Shown: piece after piece, positions 8,913 through 21,497 of the stretch
Layout of the letters: every line of letters begins with the position of its first letter
Numbering within the stretch: position 1 is the stretch's first letter
NCBI RefSeq assembly: GCF_036227265.1
Contig: NZ_CP109446.1
Location: 1,277,501-1,341,500 of the forward strand
Source: Streptomyces sp. NBC_01476
Lineage (GTDB): Bacteria > Actinomycetota > Actinomycetes > Streptomycetales > Streptomycetaceae
Direction: 5' to 3'
DNA: 64,000 bases
The notes under the pieces: generated by a model
Database searches by the model: none
What the model was told of the DNA's origin: nothing
Seen by the model: only the letters and a program-made list of their open reading frames with translations
Translations under genes and position numbers: made by a program

Positions 8913-11066
8913 TCAGCCGATGTCCGGCGGGTCGATCCGGATGAAGGTGGGTTCCGCCGAACCCCGGGTGGCCCGCTGGACCTGGGCCTCTTTCAGGGCG
9001 GCGGCCAGCGCCGAGCCGGCCCCCGGTGGCACCCGCAGCAGCAGCCGTTCCCAGTTCTCCCCGGGCGGCGCACCGGGGGCGCCGCCCCGCCCGCGCCCCC
9101 CGCCGGAAGGCGCGGCTGGCAGCGGCACGGGACCCAGCAGCTCGGTCCCCTCGGGCAGCCGCACCAGGTCGGTGAACTCCGCCAGCGCCGCGGGCGGCCC
9201 GGTCACCGAGGCCATCCGCGACACCGGCGGGAAGCGCAGTTCGGCCCGCTCGGCCAGTTCCCTCACCGCGTGCCCGGCCGGATCCCACCGCACCAGCGCC
9301 TGCACCGGCCGCAGTGTGGCCTCCGCCAGCACCACCACGGTGCCGCCCTCGGTGGCCGGCCGGACCAGCGCGGCGGCCAGCGCCCAGCGCCGCAGCGCCT
9401 CCTCCCCGGCCCGCAGGTCGGGGCGGTTCAGCAGCGCCCAGCCGTCCAGCAGCAGCGCCGCCGCATAGCCTTCGTCGGCCACCGGCTCGGCGCCCGGCGT
9501 GGCGATGACCAGTGCCGGCGCGGCCCCCACGGTGGCGAGCACGGCGTCGCGGCCGGAGGTGCGGACCGGCACCCGGGGGAAGGCCCGGCCCAGTTCCTCC
9601 GCGGTGCGCCGCGCACCCACCACCTGGGCCCGCAGCCGGAAGCCGCCGCACTCCTGGCAGTGCCAGTCCGCGGCGGGGCGGCCGCACCAGCCGCAGTGCG
9701 GGGTGCCGTTCTGGTCGCGCAGCTCCAGCGGGCCGGCGCAGTGCGAACACCGGGCGGCCTCGCGGCAGTTGGCGCAGGCCAGCTTGGGTACGTAACCGCG
9801 CCGCGGCACCTGGACGAGGACGGGTCCGCGGGCGAGCGCGTCCCGGGTGACCTGCCAGGCAAGCGACGGCAGCCGGGCGGCCCTGGCGGCCTCGTCCCTG
9901 GCCTGGTCGGTGTCGCCGACGGTACGGATCAGCGGCGCCGCGGCACGCACCTCGTCCCGGCTCGCGGCCAGCGGCAGCGCCCAGCCGCTCTCGACCAGTT
10001 GGGCGCCCTCCACGGTGCTGGTGACCCCGCCGAGCAGCAGCGCGGTGTGCTCCTCGCGGGCCCGCAGCAGCAGGACGTCCCGGGCGTGCGGCTGTGGGGC
10101 GTGCGGTTCTGCGTGGCTGGAGTCGCCGTCGTCCCAGAGCGCCACCAGGCCGAGGCCGGCGACGGGTGCGAACATCGCGGCGCGGGTGCCGATCACCGCC
10201 CGCACCGTGCCGCGGCTGACCGCGAGCCAGCGCCGGTAGCGTTCCTCGGGCCCCGCGTCGGCGGTCAGCATCACATGCCGGCCCTCGCCGATCAGCGCGG
10301 TCAGCGCGGCGTCCGCCCGAGCCGCCGACCGTCCGTCGGGCAGCACCGCCAGTGCCCCGCGCCCGGAGGCGAGCGTGGCCGCCACGGCGGTCGCGAGTTC
10401 GTCCGGCCAGTGCGGCCCGGGCAGCGCCAGCCACACCGCGCGGGGTGTGTCGCCGCGGGCCAGCGCCTGCAGATAGGCGGGCCCGGTGGCGTAACGGGAC
10501 CAGCTGCCGGGCGGCGGCGGCGCGGGGTCGGGGAGCGGGACCTGCGGTGGCTCCTTCTCGGCCCGGGCCATCCGCGGCGGTACGGCCAGCTGCACCACGT
10601 CGGCGAGCGCTCCGGCGTACCGGTCGGCGACGGCCCGGCACAGGGCCAGCAGCGGCGGGGTGAGCACCGGTTCGGCGGAGAGCACCTGGGCGAGCGGGGC
10701 GAGCGGCCCGCGGTAGTCGCTGTCCGCGCGGCGCTCGACGATGAAGCCGTCGTGCAGGGTGCCGCCCTCGCGGCGTCCGCCGACCACCCGGGCGCCGAAG
10801 CGGACCCGGACACGCACCCCCGGCTGGGCCTGTTCGTCCATGGCGGCCGGCACGGCGTAGTCGAAGAACTGGTCGAGGTGGAGCAGGCCCTTGTCGACCA
10901 GCACCCTGGCCACCGGGAGCCCTTCGGCGAGCGCGGCGCCGCGCCAGGTGCGGGGCTTGGCACGGGTCTTGCGGACCGTCTCCCGGATGAGCGCGAGCTG
11001 TTCGCCCCCCGGCGCCTGCGGCCCGGGGCGCCGCTGGTCCTGCCCGCTGTCGCCGCTCACTGTCAT
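8913..11066 (-). CDS. priA: PriA-like replication restart protein with degenerate helicase motifs
   Basis: Primosomal protein N' homologue of 717 residues. The N-terminal fork-binding domain is recognisable (VDKGLLHLDQFFDYAVP, GVRVRVRFG), and the zinc module is intact: CANC, CSHC, CGWC and CQEC pairs between about residues 420 and 465. The Walker A motif is lost: the segment aligned to the E. coli GxxGxGKT loop reads LALPGPHWPDE. The DEEH box is also replaced, reading ALWDDGDSSH. Actinobacterial PriA proteins are known to lack detectable helicase motifs, so this is a structural restart factor rather than a motor. A strong hairpin separates it from metK upstream. Confidence 0.88.
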   Translation of the reverse strand: MTVSGDSGQDQRRPGPQAPGGEQLALIRETVRKTRAKPRTWRGAALAEGLPVARVLVDKGLLHLDQFFDYAVPAAMDEQAQPGVRVRVRFGARVVGGRREGGTLHDGFIVERRADSDYRGPLAPLAQVLSAEPVLTPPLLALCRAVADRYAGALADVVQLAVPPRMARAEKEPPQVPLPDPAPPPPGSWSRYATGPAYLQALARGDTPRAVWLALPGPHWPDELATAVAATLASGRGALAVLPDGRSAARADAALTALIGEGRHVMLTADAGPEERYRRWLAVSRGTVRAVIGTRAAMFAPVAGLGLVALWDDGDSSHAEPHAPQPHARDVLLLRAREEHTALLLGGVTSTVEGAQLVESGWALPLAASRDEVRAAAPLIRTVGDTDQARDEAARAARLPSLAWQVTRDALARGPVLVQVPRRGYVPKLACANCREAARCSHCAGPLELRDQNGTPHCGWCGRPAADWHCQECGGFRLRAQVVGARRTAEELGRAFPRVPVRTSGRDAVLATVGAAPALVIATPGAEPVADEGYAAALLLDGWALLNRPDLRAGEEALRRWALAAALVRPATEGGTVVVLAEATLRPVQALVRWDPAGHAVRELAERAELRFPPVSRMASVTGPPAALAEFTDLVRLPEGTELLGPVPLPAAPSGGGRGRGGAPGAPPGENWERLLLRVPPGAGSALAAALKEAQVQRATRGSAEPTFIRIDPPDIG

Positions 11067-11103
11067 TTCCTACCAGACGGGTCGGACACCGCCCGCAGAA
11101 GAC

Positions 11104-11146
11104 GCCGAGGCCCGGCGCCCGCATGGTGGCGGGGCCGGGCCTCGGC
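11104..11146 (-). terminator. Hairpin terminator downstream of metK
   Basis: A 13-bp stem (GCCGAGGCCCGGC and its complement), a one-base bulge, a further 5 bp and a 6-base loop. It lies 18 bp past the metK stop and before priA. There is no U-run, as is usual in streptomycetes. Confidence 0.6.
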
Positions 11147-11164
11147 GCGGGGCAGGCGGACCGC

Positions 11165-12388
11165 CTACAGGCCGGTGGCGGCGCGCAGCGCCTCCACCCG
11201 GTCGGTGCGCTCCCAGGTGAAGTCCGGGATGTCCCGGCCGAAGTGGCCGTACGCGGCGGTCTGGGCGTAGATCGGCCGCAGCAGGTCGAGGTCGCGGATG
11301 ATCGCGGCCGGCCGCAGGTCGAAGACCTGGCTGATGGCCTGCTCGATCTTCTCCACGTCCACCTTGGCGGTGCCGAAGGTCTCCACGAACAGGCCGACCG
11401 GCTCGGCCTTGCCGATCGCGTACGCGACCTGGACCTCGCAGCGGGCGGCGAGCCCGGCGGCGACCACGTTCTTGGCGACCCACCGCATGGCGTAGGCGGC
11501 GGAGCGGTCGACCTTGGACGGGTCCTTGCCGGAGAAGGCGCCGCCACCGTGCCGGGCCATACCGCCGTAGGTGTCGATGATGATCTTGCGGCCGGTCAGG
11601 CCGGCGTCGCCCATCGGGCCGCCGATCTCGAACCGTCCGGTGGGGTTGACCAGCAGCTTGTAGCCCTCGGTGTCGAGCTTGATGCCGTCCTCGAAGAGCG
11701 CCTTCAGCTCGACCTCCACCACGAACTCGCGGATGTCGGGGGCGAGCAGCGACTCCAGGTCGATGTCCGAGGCGTGCTGCGAGGAGACCACCACGGTGTC
11801 GAGCCGGACCGGCTTGTCGCCGTCGTACTCGATGGTGACCTGGGTCTTGCCGTCCGGGCGCAGGTACGGGATCTGGCCGTTCTTGCGGACCTCGGTGAGC
11901 CGCCTGGAGAGGCGGTGGGCCAGCGTGATCGGCAGCGGCATCAGCTCGGGCGTCTCGTCGGAGGCGTAACCGAACATCAGGCCCTGGTCGCCCGCGCCCT
12001 GCTTGTTGAGGTCGTCGTCCGCGGCCGCCTCGGCGGCGCCCTCCACACGCTTCTCGTAAGCGGTGTCGACTCCCTGGGCGATGTCCGGCGACTGGGCGCC
12101 GATGGAGACCGAGACGCCGCAGGAAGCGCCGTCGAAGCCCTTCTTGGACGAGTCGTAGCCGATGTCCAGGATCTTGTTGCGTACCAGGGTCGCGATGTCC
12201 GCGTACGCGGTCGTCGTCACCTCGCCCGCGATATGCACCTGGCCGGTGGTGATCAGCGTCTCCACGGCGACCCGCGAGTGCGGGTCCGCGGTGAGCAGCG
12301 CGTCGAGGATGGTGTCGCTGATCTGGTCAGCGATCTTGTCGGGGTGACCTTCGGTCACGGACTCCGAGGTGAACAGGCGGCGGGACAC
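11165..12388 (-). CDS. metK: S-adenosylmethionine synthetase
   Basis: Makes SAM from methionine and ATP. At 407 residues it has the standard family length. Signatures include [17 protein letters not shown] at the N-terminus, [12 protein letters not shown] (methionine/ATP loop), [16 protein letters not shown] (P-loop-like) and HFGRD near the C-terminus. SAM supply affects antibiotic production in Streptomyces. The 215-bp leader before the ATG was checked for SAM-I and SAM-IV riboswitch cores and none was recognised. coaBC lies upstream in the same direction. Confidence 0.96.
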   Translation of the reverse strand: MSRRLFTSESVTEGHPDKIADQISDTILDALLTADPHSRVAVETLITTGQVHIAGEVTTTAYADIATLVRNKILDIGYDSSKKGFDGASCGVSVSIGAQSPDIAQGVDTAYEKRVEGAAEAAADDDLNKQGAGDQGLMFGYASDETPELMPLPITLAHRLSRRLTEVRKNGQIPYLRPDGKTQVTIEYDGDKPVRLDTVVVSSQHASDIDLESLLAPDIREFVVEVELKALFEDGIKLDTEGYKLLVNPTGRFEIGGPMGDAGLTGRKIIIDTYGGMARHGGGAFSGKDPSKVDRSAAYAMRWVAKNVVAAGLAARCEVQVAYAIGKAEPVGLFVETFGTAKVDVEKIEQAISQVFDLRPAAIIRDLDLLRPIYAQTAAYGHFGRDIPDFTWERTDRVEALRAATGL

Positions 12389-12603
12389 ATCGCTCCCTGG
12401 GGTTGCAGCGGCTGCTGGCTGAATGTGGTGGAGGGCGCGGGGCTGCGCCCGGCCTCCGCGGTCAGTTTATCCTCCGAGTCGCCGGAGCGGACCCGGAGTC
12501 TCGTTCCTTGGATATGCCACGACCTGCGGCACTGTGTCCAGGTCCCTCGCGGGTGGTCCGGCAATTGACTTCGCCGGTTTCTGGGTCACCCCACGCTCCC
12601 ACG

Positions 12604-13842
12604 TCAGCCGAGGCGGCGCACGACCAGGTCCCACACCTGGTCGGCAAGGGCCTCTTTCGGGCCATGGGGAACGGGGGTCTCGCTGCCGTCGGCGCCGAGG
12701 ATCACCGCTTCGTTCTGCTCGCTGCCGAACGCCTTGCGCTCGCCCACCTCATTGACAACCAGCAGGTCACAGCCCTTGCGGGCGAGTTTCGCGCGGCCGT
12801 TGGCCAGGACGTCGTCGGTCTCGGCGGCGAAGCCGACGACCAGTTGACCGGCACGCCGGCGGGCGGCCGAGAGCTCCGCGAGGATGTCCGGGTTGCGCAC
12901 CAGGGCGAGCGGCGCGGGCTCCTCGCCGTCCTTCTTCTTGATCTTCCCGGTCGCGTAGGCGGCGGGGCGGAAATCGGCCACCGCGGCGGCCATCACCACC
13001 ACGTCGGCGTCGGCGGCGGCCTTCAGGACCGCCTCGCGCAGCTGCTCCGCGGTGCCGACGGCGGTCACCTCGGCGCCCGCCGGATCGGTGAGTCCGGTGT
13101 TGGCGGCCAGCAGAGTGACCCTGGCGCCACGGGCGACGGCGGTACGGGCCAGCGCGTATCCCTGCTTGCCCGACGAGCGGTTGCCGAGGTAGCGGACCGG
13201 GTCCAGCGGTTCCCGGGTGCCGCCTGCGCTGATCACCACATGGCGGCCGGCGAGGTCCGGCTGCTGCGGGCCGCGGCTGAGCACCCGGCGGCAGACCTGG
13301 AAGATCTCGTCCGGGTCGGGCAGCCGGCCCTTGCCGGTGTCGACGCCGGTGAGCCGGCCGACGGCGGGCTCGATGACGATGCTGCCGCGGCGGCGCAGGG
13401 TCGCGACGTTCTCCTGGGTGGCGGGGTGTTCCCACATCTCGGTGTGCATCGCGGGGGCGAAGACCACCGGACAGCGGGCGGTGAGCAGGGTGTTGGTGAG
13501 CAGGTCGTCGGCGAGGCCGTGGGCGGCCCTGGCCAGGGTGTCGGCGGTGGCGGGGGCGACCACCACCAGGTCGGCGCTCTTGCCGATCCGCACGTGCGGC
13601 ACCTCGTGGACGTCGTCCCAGACCCGGGTGGCGACCGGGTGGCCGGAGAGCGCGGCCCAGGTGGCCTCCCCGACGAAGTGCAGCGCCGAGTCGGTGGGCA
13701 CCACCCGGACATCGTGGCCGGACTCGGTGAAGCGCCGCAGTAGCTCGCAGGCCTTGTAGGCGGCGATGCCGCCGCTGACCCCCAGTACGATCCGCGGCGT
13801 GCGCTGCTCTTCGGCGGCGCCGGCGCCGTCCGTCTGGCTCAT
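12604..13842 (-). CDS. coaBC: Bifunctional phosphopantothenoylcysteine decarboxylase / phosphopantothenate-cysteine ligase
   Basis: Two consecutive steps of coenzyme A synthesis in one 412-residue protein. The N-terminal flavoprotein CoaC domain (about 18-190) has GVSGGIAAYKACELLR, followed by PAMHTEMWEHPAT. The C-terminal CoaB ligase has GGTREPLDPVRYLGNRSSG, the nucleotide/dimer loop, and ends in the KGCDLLVVNEV segment. The N-terminal 15 residues (MSQTDGAGAAEEQRT) are a short non-conserved extension. rpoZ and gmk lie upstream, a linkage also found in many other bacteria. Confidence 0.95.
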   Translation of the reverse strand: MSQTDGAGAAEEQRTPRIVLGVSGGIAAYKACELLRRFTESGHDVRVVPTDSALHFVGEATWAALSGHPVATRVWDDVHEVPHVRIGKSADLVVVAPATADTLARAAHGLADDLLTNTLLTARCPVVFAPAMHTEMWEHPATQENVATLRRRGSIVIEPAVGRLTGVDTGKGRLPDPDEIFQVCRRVLSRGPQQPDLAGRHVVISAGGTREPLDPVRYLGNRSSGKQGYALARTAVARGARVTLLAANTGLTDPAGAEVTAVGTAEQLREAVLKAAADADVVVMAAAVADFRPAAYATGKIKKKDGEEPAPLALVRNPDILAELSAARRRAGQLVVGFAAETDDVLANGRAKLARKGCDLLVVNEVGERKAFGSEQNEAVILGADGSETPVPHGPKEALADQVWDLVVRRLG

Positions 13843-13886
13843 CGTCTCTCCTGCCGTCCCGCCGGGGTCCGCGCTGCGCGCTCACC

Positions 13887-13911
13887 GGTGTGTCACGTCC
13901 CATGACACACC
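13887..13911. promoter_or_regulatory. Inverted repeat in the coaBC leader
   Basis: GGTGTGTCA, a 7-base spacer and TGACACACC form a perfect 9-bp inverted repeat 45-70 bp upstream of coaBC. It overlaps the last five bases of the rpoZ terminator stem, so in RNA the two hairpins cannot both form fully. It could equally be a protein operator. Confidence 0.4.
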
Positions 13912-13949
13912 ACGGGCCCGGCGGTCGCTGCCGCCGGGCCCGTGGTGTG
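13906..13949 (-). terminator. Terminator between rpoZ and coaBC
   Basis: A 19-bp perfect stem (CACACCACGGGCCCGGCGG and complement) with a 6-base loop, starting 10 bp after the rpoZ stop codon. Confidence 0.7.
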
Positions 13950-13958
13950 GTGCACGCC

Positions 13959-14234
13959 TCAGTTGGTCGGCGGCGCCTCTACGGCTTCGGATGTGAGCAG
14001 GCCCGCGTTGATCTCGCGCAACGCGATGGAGAGCGGCTTCTCGTGGACGTGGGTGTCCACCAGCGGACCGACGTACTCCAGCAGGCCCTCGCCGAGCTGG
14101 GAGTAGTAAGCGTTGATCTGGCGGGCGCGCTTGGCCGCGTAGATCACCAGGCTGTACTTGGAGTCGGTGGCTTCGAGCAGCTCATCGATCGGAGGGTTGA
14201 TGATGCCCTCGGGCGTGCTGATGGAAGAGGACAC
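13959..14234 (-). CDS. rpoZ: RNA polymerase omega subunit
   Basis: A 91-residue subunit that binds the beta' C-terminus and helps assemble core RNA polymerase. The sequence shows the omega fold: [31 protein letters not shown], and the actinobacterial tail [18 protein letters not shown]. The start is GTG 14234, preceded by AGGTAGAGC. gmk lies 85 nt upstream in the same direction, a widespread pairing. In some bacteria omega forms part of a ppGpp site on polymerase; relA is 43 kb to the right in this window. Confidence 0.96.
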   Translation of the reverse strand: MSSSISTPEGIINPPIDELLEATDSKYSLVIYAAKRARQINAYYSQLGEGLLEYVGPLVDTHVHEKPLSIALREINAGLLTSEAVEAPPTN

Positions 14235-14319
14235 GCTCTACCTACCCCTACTTGTGGACGACAGAAGATCACGGACGGCCGTACGGGTCAGCCGCTCAGG
14301 GCCGGCCGGACGGGAGTGA

Positions 14320-14943
14320 TCACGCAATCTCCATCAAGGCTAGCAGCTCGTGCGCTACATCCTCGACGGAGGTGTTGACAAGGGTCACGTCGAACTCGGA
14401 TTCGGCCGCGAGTTCGACCCGGGCGACCGCCAGCCGCTCCGCGATCACCTCGGCCGATTCGGTGCCCCGGCCGGTGAGCCGGCGCACCAGTTCCTCCCAG
14501 CTGGGAGGCGCGAGGAAGACCAGCTGGGCCTCGGGCATGGACTGCCTGACCAGCCGGGCGCCCTGGAGATCGATTTCGAGCAGCACCGGTTCGCCGGCCG
14601 CGAGCTTGTCGAGGACGGCCCTGCGCGGGGTGCCGTAGCGGTGACCGGCGAACTCGGCCCATTCCAGCAGTTCACCGTTGGCGACGAGTTTGTCGAACTC
14701 GTCGTCGTCGACGAAGAAGTACTGGACTCCGTGCTCTTCGCCGGGCCGCGGGGCGCGGGTGGTGGCGGAGACCGAGAGCCAGACCTCCGGGTACACCGTG
14801 CGCAGGTGGGCGACGACCGTGCTCTTGCCGACCCCCGAGGGGCCGGAGAGCACGGTCAGCCGCGGGTGTCTGACCGGGGGGGCCGGAGAGGCCCCCTGCG
14901 AAGCGAGGGGGCGGGCCGCCCCCCGGGAGACTGCAGGACTCAT
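14320..14943 (-). CDS. gmk: Guanylate kinase
   Basis: Phosphorylates GMP to GDP with ATP. I use ATG 14943 (207 residues); a GTG at 14982 would add 13 residues without a better ribosome site. A non-conserved Ala/Pro-rich leader of about 28 residues precedes the core, which begins [17 protein letters not shown] (P-loop). The GMP-binding region has [16 protein letters not shown] and YFFVDDDEF; the lid contains RLTGRGTES. The position mihF-gmk-rpoZ is standard for Streptomyces. Confidence 0.94.
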   Translation of the reverse strand: MSPAVSRGAARPLASQGASPAPPVRHPRLTVLSGPSGVGKSTVVAHLRTVYPEVWLSVSATTRAPRPGEEHGVQYFFVDDDEFDKLVANGELLEWAEFAGHRYGTPRRAVLDKLAAGEPVLLEIDLQGARLVRQSMPEAQLVFLAPPSWEELVRRLTGRGTESAEVIAERLAVARVELAAESEFDVTLVNTSVEDVAHELLALMEIA

Positions 14944-14993
14944 GGAGCGATTATCCCTGGTTCCCCGGTGCACCGGGACCACCGAGGGAATCG

Positions 14994-15317
14994 TCAGGCG
15001 GGGGTGCCGCCGAACTCGCGCTCCAGGGAAGCGATCTGGTTCGAACCGAGACCACGAACGCGGCGGCTTTCGGAGATGCCGAGGCGCTCCATGATCTGCT
15101 TGGCACGTACCTTCCCGACGCCGGGAAGGGATTCGAGCAGCGCGGAGACCTTCATCTTGCCGATGACGTCGTTCTCCTGGCCCTGCTTGATGACCTCGTG
15201 CAGGGATGCGCCGGAGTGCTTGAGCCGGTTCTTGACCTCGGCGCGCTCCCGGCGAGCCGCGGCGGCCTTTTCGAGCGCGGCAGCGCGCTGTTCAGGGGTA
15301 AGGGGCGGAAGAGCCAC
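14994..15317 (-). CDS. mihF: Actinobacterial integration host factor (sIHF/mIHF)
   Basis: A 107-residue nucleoid-associated protein. The start is GTG 15317, giving [13 protein letters not shown] and a length equal to the characterised S. coelicolor sIHF; GAGGTGA lies 8 nt upstream. The C-terminal half contains the helix-two-turn-helix DNA-binding segment [18 protein letters not shown], followed by [12 protein letters not shown]. It is unrelated in sequence to enterobacterial IHF; it binds DNA without sequence preference and influences topology, development and secondary metabolism. gmk follows 50 nt downstream. Confidence 0.95.
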   Translation of the reverse strand: MALPPLTPEQRAAALEKAAAARRERAEVKNRLKHSGASLHEVIKQGQENDVIGKMKVSALLESLPGVGKVRAKQIMERLGISESRRVRGLGSNQIASLEREFGGTPA

Positions 15318-15418
15318 GCCTACGTCACCTCGGATGTAGAGCAATCGGATATGGACCTTTGTCCGCCCCGCAGTTGCGGGGCGACACGCGGCGCGCCCGA
15401 ACGGCGCGCTCCTGTCGG

Positions 15419-15447
15419 AGACTAGCGGTCCGGACGGCGCAAGTCAG
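15419..15447 (-). promoter_or_regulatory. Candidate vegetative promoter for mihF
   Basis: On the minus strand CTGACT, a 17-base spacer and TAGTCT match the HrdB-type -35/-10 pattern. They predict a leader of roughly 95 nt before the mihF GTG. The leader contains a GCCCCGCA/TGCGGGGC hairpin near 15361-15382. Confidence 0.5.
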
Positions 15448-15567
15448 CGAGAACAGACGAAAAGTCCTGGTCAGACTCGATCCAGCGGGATATTTGGGGC
15501 AAAGCGGAACAGGATTCGGGGTCAAGGGGCCAGGTGGTTGAATCCCGCCCTTTTTCTTGCCGATTTC

Positions 15568-16431
15568 TCAGCCCTTCGCGGTCCCGACCGCCACACGCAC
15601 CTCGTCCGCATAGGCCGACACCGCATTCCGCAGAGCGGTGACGTCCGGGCCGTGCCGCAGGACGTCACGGCTGACGCTCGGCAGCACATTGCGCACGGCC
15701 GCGCCGAACACCGCGGGGAGCCCGGCCGGGGTCGCGCCCTGGGCGCCGATCCCGGGCGCCAGCAGCGGGCCGTTGACCGACAGGTCGGCCCCGGCGTCGC
15801 CGATGGTGGCGCCGACCACCGCGCCGACCGAACCCAGCGGCAGCGCGCCGGCGTTCTCGGCCGCGATGTGGTCCAGCATCACCTGCGCGACCGACGCGCC
15901 GCCCGCGGTGACCGCCCGCTGCACCTCCGCGCCCTCGGGGTTGGAGGTCAGCGCGAGGACGAAGACGCCCGCGCCGGAGATCCGGGCCGCGTCCAGCGCG
16001 GGCCGCAGCGAACCGAAGCCGAGATAGGGGCTGACCGTCACCGCGTCGCAGAAGAGCGGCGAGTCCTTGTCGAGGTACGTGGCGGCGTACGCGGCCATGG
16101 TCGAGCCGATGTCGCCGCGCTTGGCGTCCATCAGCACCAGCGCGCCCGCCTGCCGGGCGGCCGCCACCGCCCGCTCCAGCACGGCGATGCCGCGCGAGCC
16201 GAAGCGCTCGAAGAAGGCGGACTGCGGCTTGAACACCGCGGTGCTGCCGGCCAGCGCGTCCACCACCGTCATGGTGAAGCGCTCCAGGCCCGGTACGTCG
16301 TCGGCCAGACCCCAGGCGGACAGCAGCGAGGCGTGCGGGTCGATGCCGACGCACAGCGGTCCGCGGGTGTCCATGGCGTGCCGCAGACGGGCGCCGAAGG
16401 GCGCGAGAGGGGTGTCGGGGGCGGCGGTCAT
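15568..16431 (-). CDS. pyrF: Orotidine 5'-phosphate decarboxylase (type 2)
   Basis: Last step of UMP synthesis, OMP to UMP. It has 287 residues from ATG 16431, whose ATGA overlaps the pyrD stop by 4 nt; a longer upstream reading frame is only pyrD read in another frame. The actinobacterial subfamily 2 signature is present: [12 protein letters not shown] at the N-terminus and the catalytic [14 protein letters not shown] with Lys/Asp residues. It is the last gene of the leftward pyr cluster. Confidence 0.95.
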   Translation of the reverse strand: MTAAPDTPLAPFGARLRHAMDTRGPLCVGIDPHASLLSAWGLADDVPGLERFTMTVVDALAGSTAVFKPQSAFFERFGSRGIAVLERAVAAARQAGALVLMDAKRGDIGSTMAAYAATYLDKDSPLFCDAVTVSPYLGFGSLRPALDAARISGAGVFVLALTSNPEGAEVQRAVTAGGASVAQVMLDHIAAENAGALPLGSVGAVVGATIGDAGADLSVNGPLLAPGIGAQGATPAGLPAVFGAAVRNVLPSVSRDVLRHGPDVTALRNAVSAYADEVRVAVGTAKG

Positions 16432-17552
16432 ACGGTCACCTTCCGGGTGTCGGCGCCGACGGCGTCGGCGAGCGTGGTGTACGGGCTCGCCGCCAGGCGG
16501 GCGGCCAGCCCCTTGTGCATCGCGCGCATCCACAGCGGCCCCCGGTAGATGAAGGCGCTGTACCCCTGGACCAGGGTGGCGCCGGCCAGGATCCGCTGCC
16601 AGGCGTCGTCGGCGTCCTCGATGCCGCCGACCCCGACCAGCACCAGGCGGTCGCCGACCCGGCCGTGGAGCCGGCGCAGCACCTCAAGCGAGCGCTCCTT
16701 GAGGGGGGCGCCGGACAGCCCGCCGGTCTCCTCGACCAGGTCGCGCGCCGAGCGCAGGCCGAGGCCGTCGCGGGCGACGGTGGTGTTGGTCGCGATGATG
16801 CCGTCGAGGCCGAGTTCCAGGGCGAGGTCGGCGACCGCGTCCACGTCGTCGTCCGCGAGGTCCGGGGCGATCTTCACCAGCAGCGGCACCCGGCGCTCCG
16901 GCACGGCGCGGTCGGCGGCCTCGCGCACCGCGGTGAGCAGCGGGCGCAGCGCGGAGGTGGCCTGCAGATCGCGCAGGCCGGGGGTGTTCGGGGAGGAGAC
17001 GTTGACCACCAGGTAGTCGGCGTACGCGGCCAGCCGCTCGGTCGAGGTCACGTAGTCCGCGACGGCACCCGATTCGGGGACGGCCTTGGTCTTGCCGATG
17101 TTGACGCCGACGGTGGTGCGGAACACCTGGCGGCGGGCCCCGAGGCGGGCGGCGACCGCGGCGGAGCCGTCGTTGTTGAAGCCCATCCGGTTGATCAGCG
17201 CGCGGTCGGCCACCAGCCGGAAGAGCCGCCGCCTGGGATTCCCCGGCTGGCCCTCCCCGGTGACGGTGCCGATCTCGACGTGGTCGAAGCCGAGCATCGC
17301 CATGCCGTCGATCGCCACGGCGTTCTTGTCGAACCCCGCGGCCAGGCCGAACGGCCCGTGCATCCGCAGCCCCAGCGCCTCGGTCCGCAGCGATGCGTGG
17401 CGCGGGGCGAGGACGGCGGCGACGAAGGTCCGCAGCACGGGGACGCGGGCGGTGCCGCGGATCCACCGGAAGGCCAGGTGGTGCGCCGTCTCGGGGTCCA
17501 TCCTGCGGAAGACCAGTCGAAAGAAGAGGGGGTACATGGTTTCGCCTGTCAT
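16428..17552 (-). CDS. pyrD: Dihydroorotate dehydrogenase (quinone), class 2
   Basis: Oxidises dihydroorotate to orotate at the membrane using quinone. The ATG at 17552 gives 374 residues; an in-frame ATG five codons later (17537, [13 protein letters not shown]) matches the usual Streptomyces start and cannot be excluded. Class 2 features are an N-terminal amphipathic helix, [23 protein letters not shown], and [10 protein letters not shown] with the catalytic Ser. FMN contacts are in [11 protein letters not shown]. It is separated from carB by a 633-bp repeat-bearing spacer, so pyrDF may be transcribed separately. Confidence 0.94.
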   Translation of the reverse strand: MTGETMYPLFFRLVFRRMDPETAHHLAFRWIRGTARVPVLRTFVAAVLAPRHASLRTEALGLRMHGPFGLAAGFDKNAVAIDGMAMLGFDHVEIGTVTGEGQPGNPRRRLFRLVADRALINRMGFNNDGSAAVAARLGARRQVFRTTVGVNIGKTKAVPESGAVADYVTSTERLAAYADYLVVNVSSPNTPGLRDLQATSALRPLLTAVREAADRAVPERRVPLLVKIAPDLADDDVDAVADLALELGLDGIIATNTTVARDGLGLRSARDLVEETGGLSGAPLKERSLEVLRRLHGRVGDRLVLVGVGGIEDADDAWQRILAGATLVQGYSAFIYRGPLWMRAMHKGLAARLAASPYTTLADAVGADTRKVTV

Positions 17553-17680
17553 CTCGTCGTCATTCGGAGCGGATCCCCTACGGGGCGCGGGCCTCCGGGG
17601 TGCCCTCCCCTGCGGGGTGCCCTACCGGACGCGGTGCCCTCCCGGGCGGGTGCCCTTGCGGGCGGCGGTTGCTTTTCAGG

Positions 17681-17835
17681 GGCGCTGGGGGTACCCCCAG
17701 ACGGAGTCTGGGGGAGGAATTGCGCGAACGGCCACGACGGGGCCGCACTCCGTCACCGGCCGGTTGGGGCAGTCGCTGTCGTATCCGGACCACCGGCCGG
17801 TGGCCGGTTGCTCGCGCAGTTCCCCGCGCCCCTGT
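17681..17835 (-). repeat. Dispersed intergenic element, copy A
   Basis: About 155 bp, the reverse complement of sequence at 47265-47418 with only scattered differences. It includes the palindromes GGGGGTACCCCC and CCACCGGCCGGTGG and a 9-bp stem CCCCCAGAC/GTCTGGGGG. It abuts the 70-bp array, sharing the CCCCGCGCCCCTG end. Confidence 0.8.
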
Positions 17836-18090
17836 AGGGCACCGTCCCGCACGGTCGCGCCCACGCGGCGGCAGCCGCACAGGAGATGCAGCCCCGCGCC
17901 CCTGGTAGGCACCGTCCCGTACGGTCGCGCCCACGCGGCGGCAGCCGCACAGGAGATGCAGCCCCGCGCCCCTGGTAGGCACCGTCCTGCGCGGTCGCGG
18001 CCACGCGGCGGCAGCCGCACAGGAGATGCAGCCCCGCGCCCCTGGTAGGCACCGTCCTGCGCGGTCGCGGCCACGCGGCGGCAGCCGCAC
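17821..18090. repeat. 70-bp tandem direct repeat, four copies
   Basis: Units start at 17821, 17891, 17961 and 18031, exactly 70 bp apart; the last is cut after 60 bp. Copies differ at only a few bases (CGTAC versus TGCGC in the centre, GCC versus GGC). Each unit contains two hairpins: ACCGT/ACGGT around a 5-base loop, and GCGGC-GGCA-GCCGC. It lies in the gap between carB and pyrD. Confidence 0.9.
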
Positions 18091-18185
18091 ATCACGCACC
18101 CCCCGCCCGGGGGGCACCGGCGCCCGCCAGGGCACCCCGCGGGAGGCGGTCTGGCGGCGCATGGCGCGAAGGCACCCCGGGGAGG

Positions 18186-21489
<3,304 letters not shown>

Positions 21490-21497
<8 letters not shown>

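Larger units (their letters stand above)
17553..18185. other. Repeat-rich spacer between carB and pyrD
   Basis: This 633-bp interval splits the pyr cluster and holds no credible gene. Left to right: a GC-rich unassigned stretch (17553-17680), one inverted copy of a dispersed intergenic element (17681-17835), the 70-bp tandem array (17821-18090) and about 95 bp up to the carB stop. Reading frames of 60-140 codons across the array are repeat-derived. Confidence 0.8.

Noticed and set aside
12389-12603. SAM riboswitch upstream of metK
   Set aside because: I searched the leader for SAM-I and SAM-IV core sequences and saw none; a covariance-model search would be needed to exclude a divergent one.
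17821-18090. CRISPR array
   Set aside because: The 70-bp units are contiguous and nearly identical with no unique spacers, and no cas genes are present.
17676-18095. Small repeat proteins read through the 70-bp array
   Set aside because: The frames exist only because the repeat has few stops; there is no ribosome site and no similarity outside the repeats.
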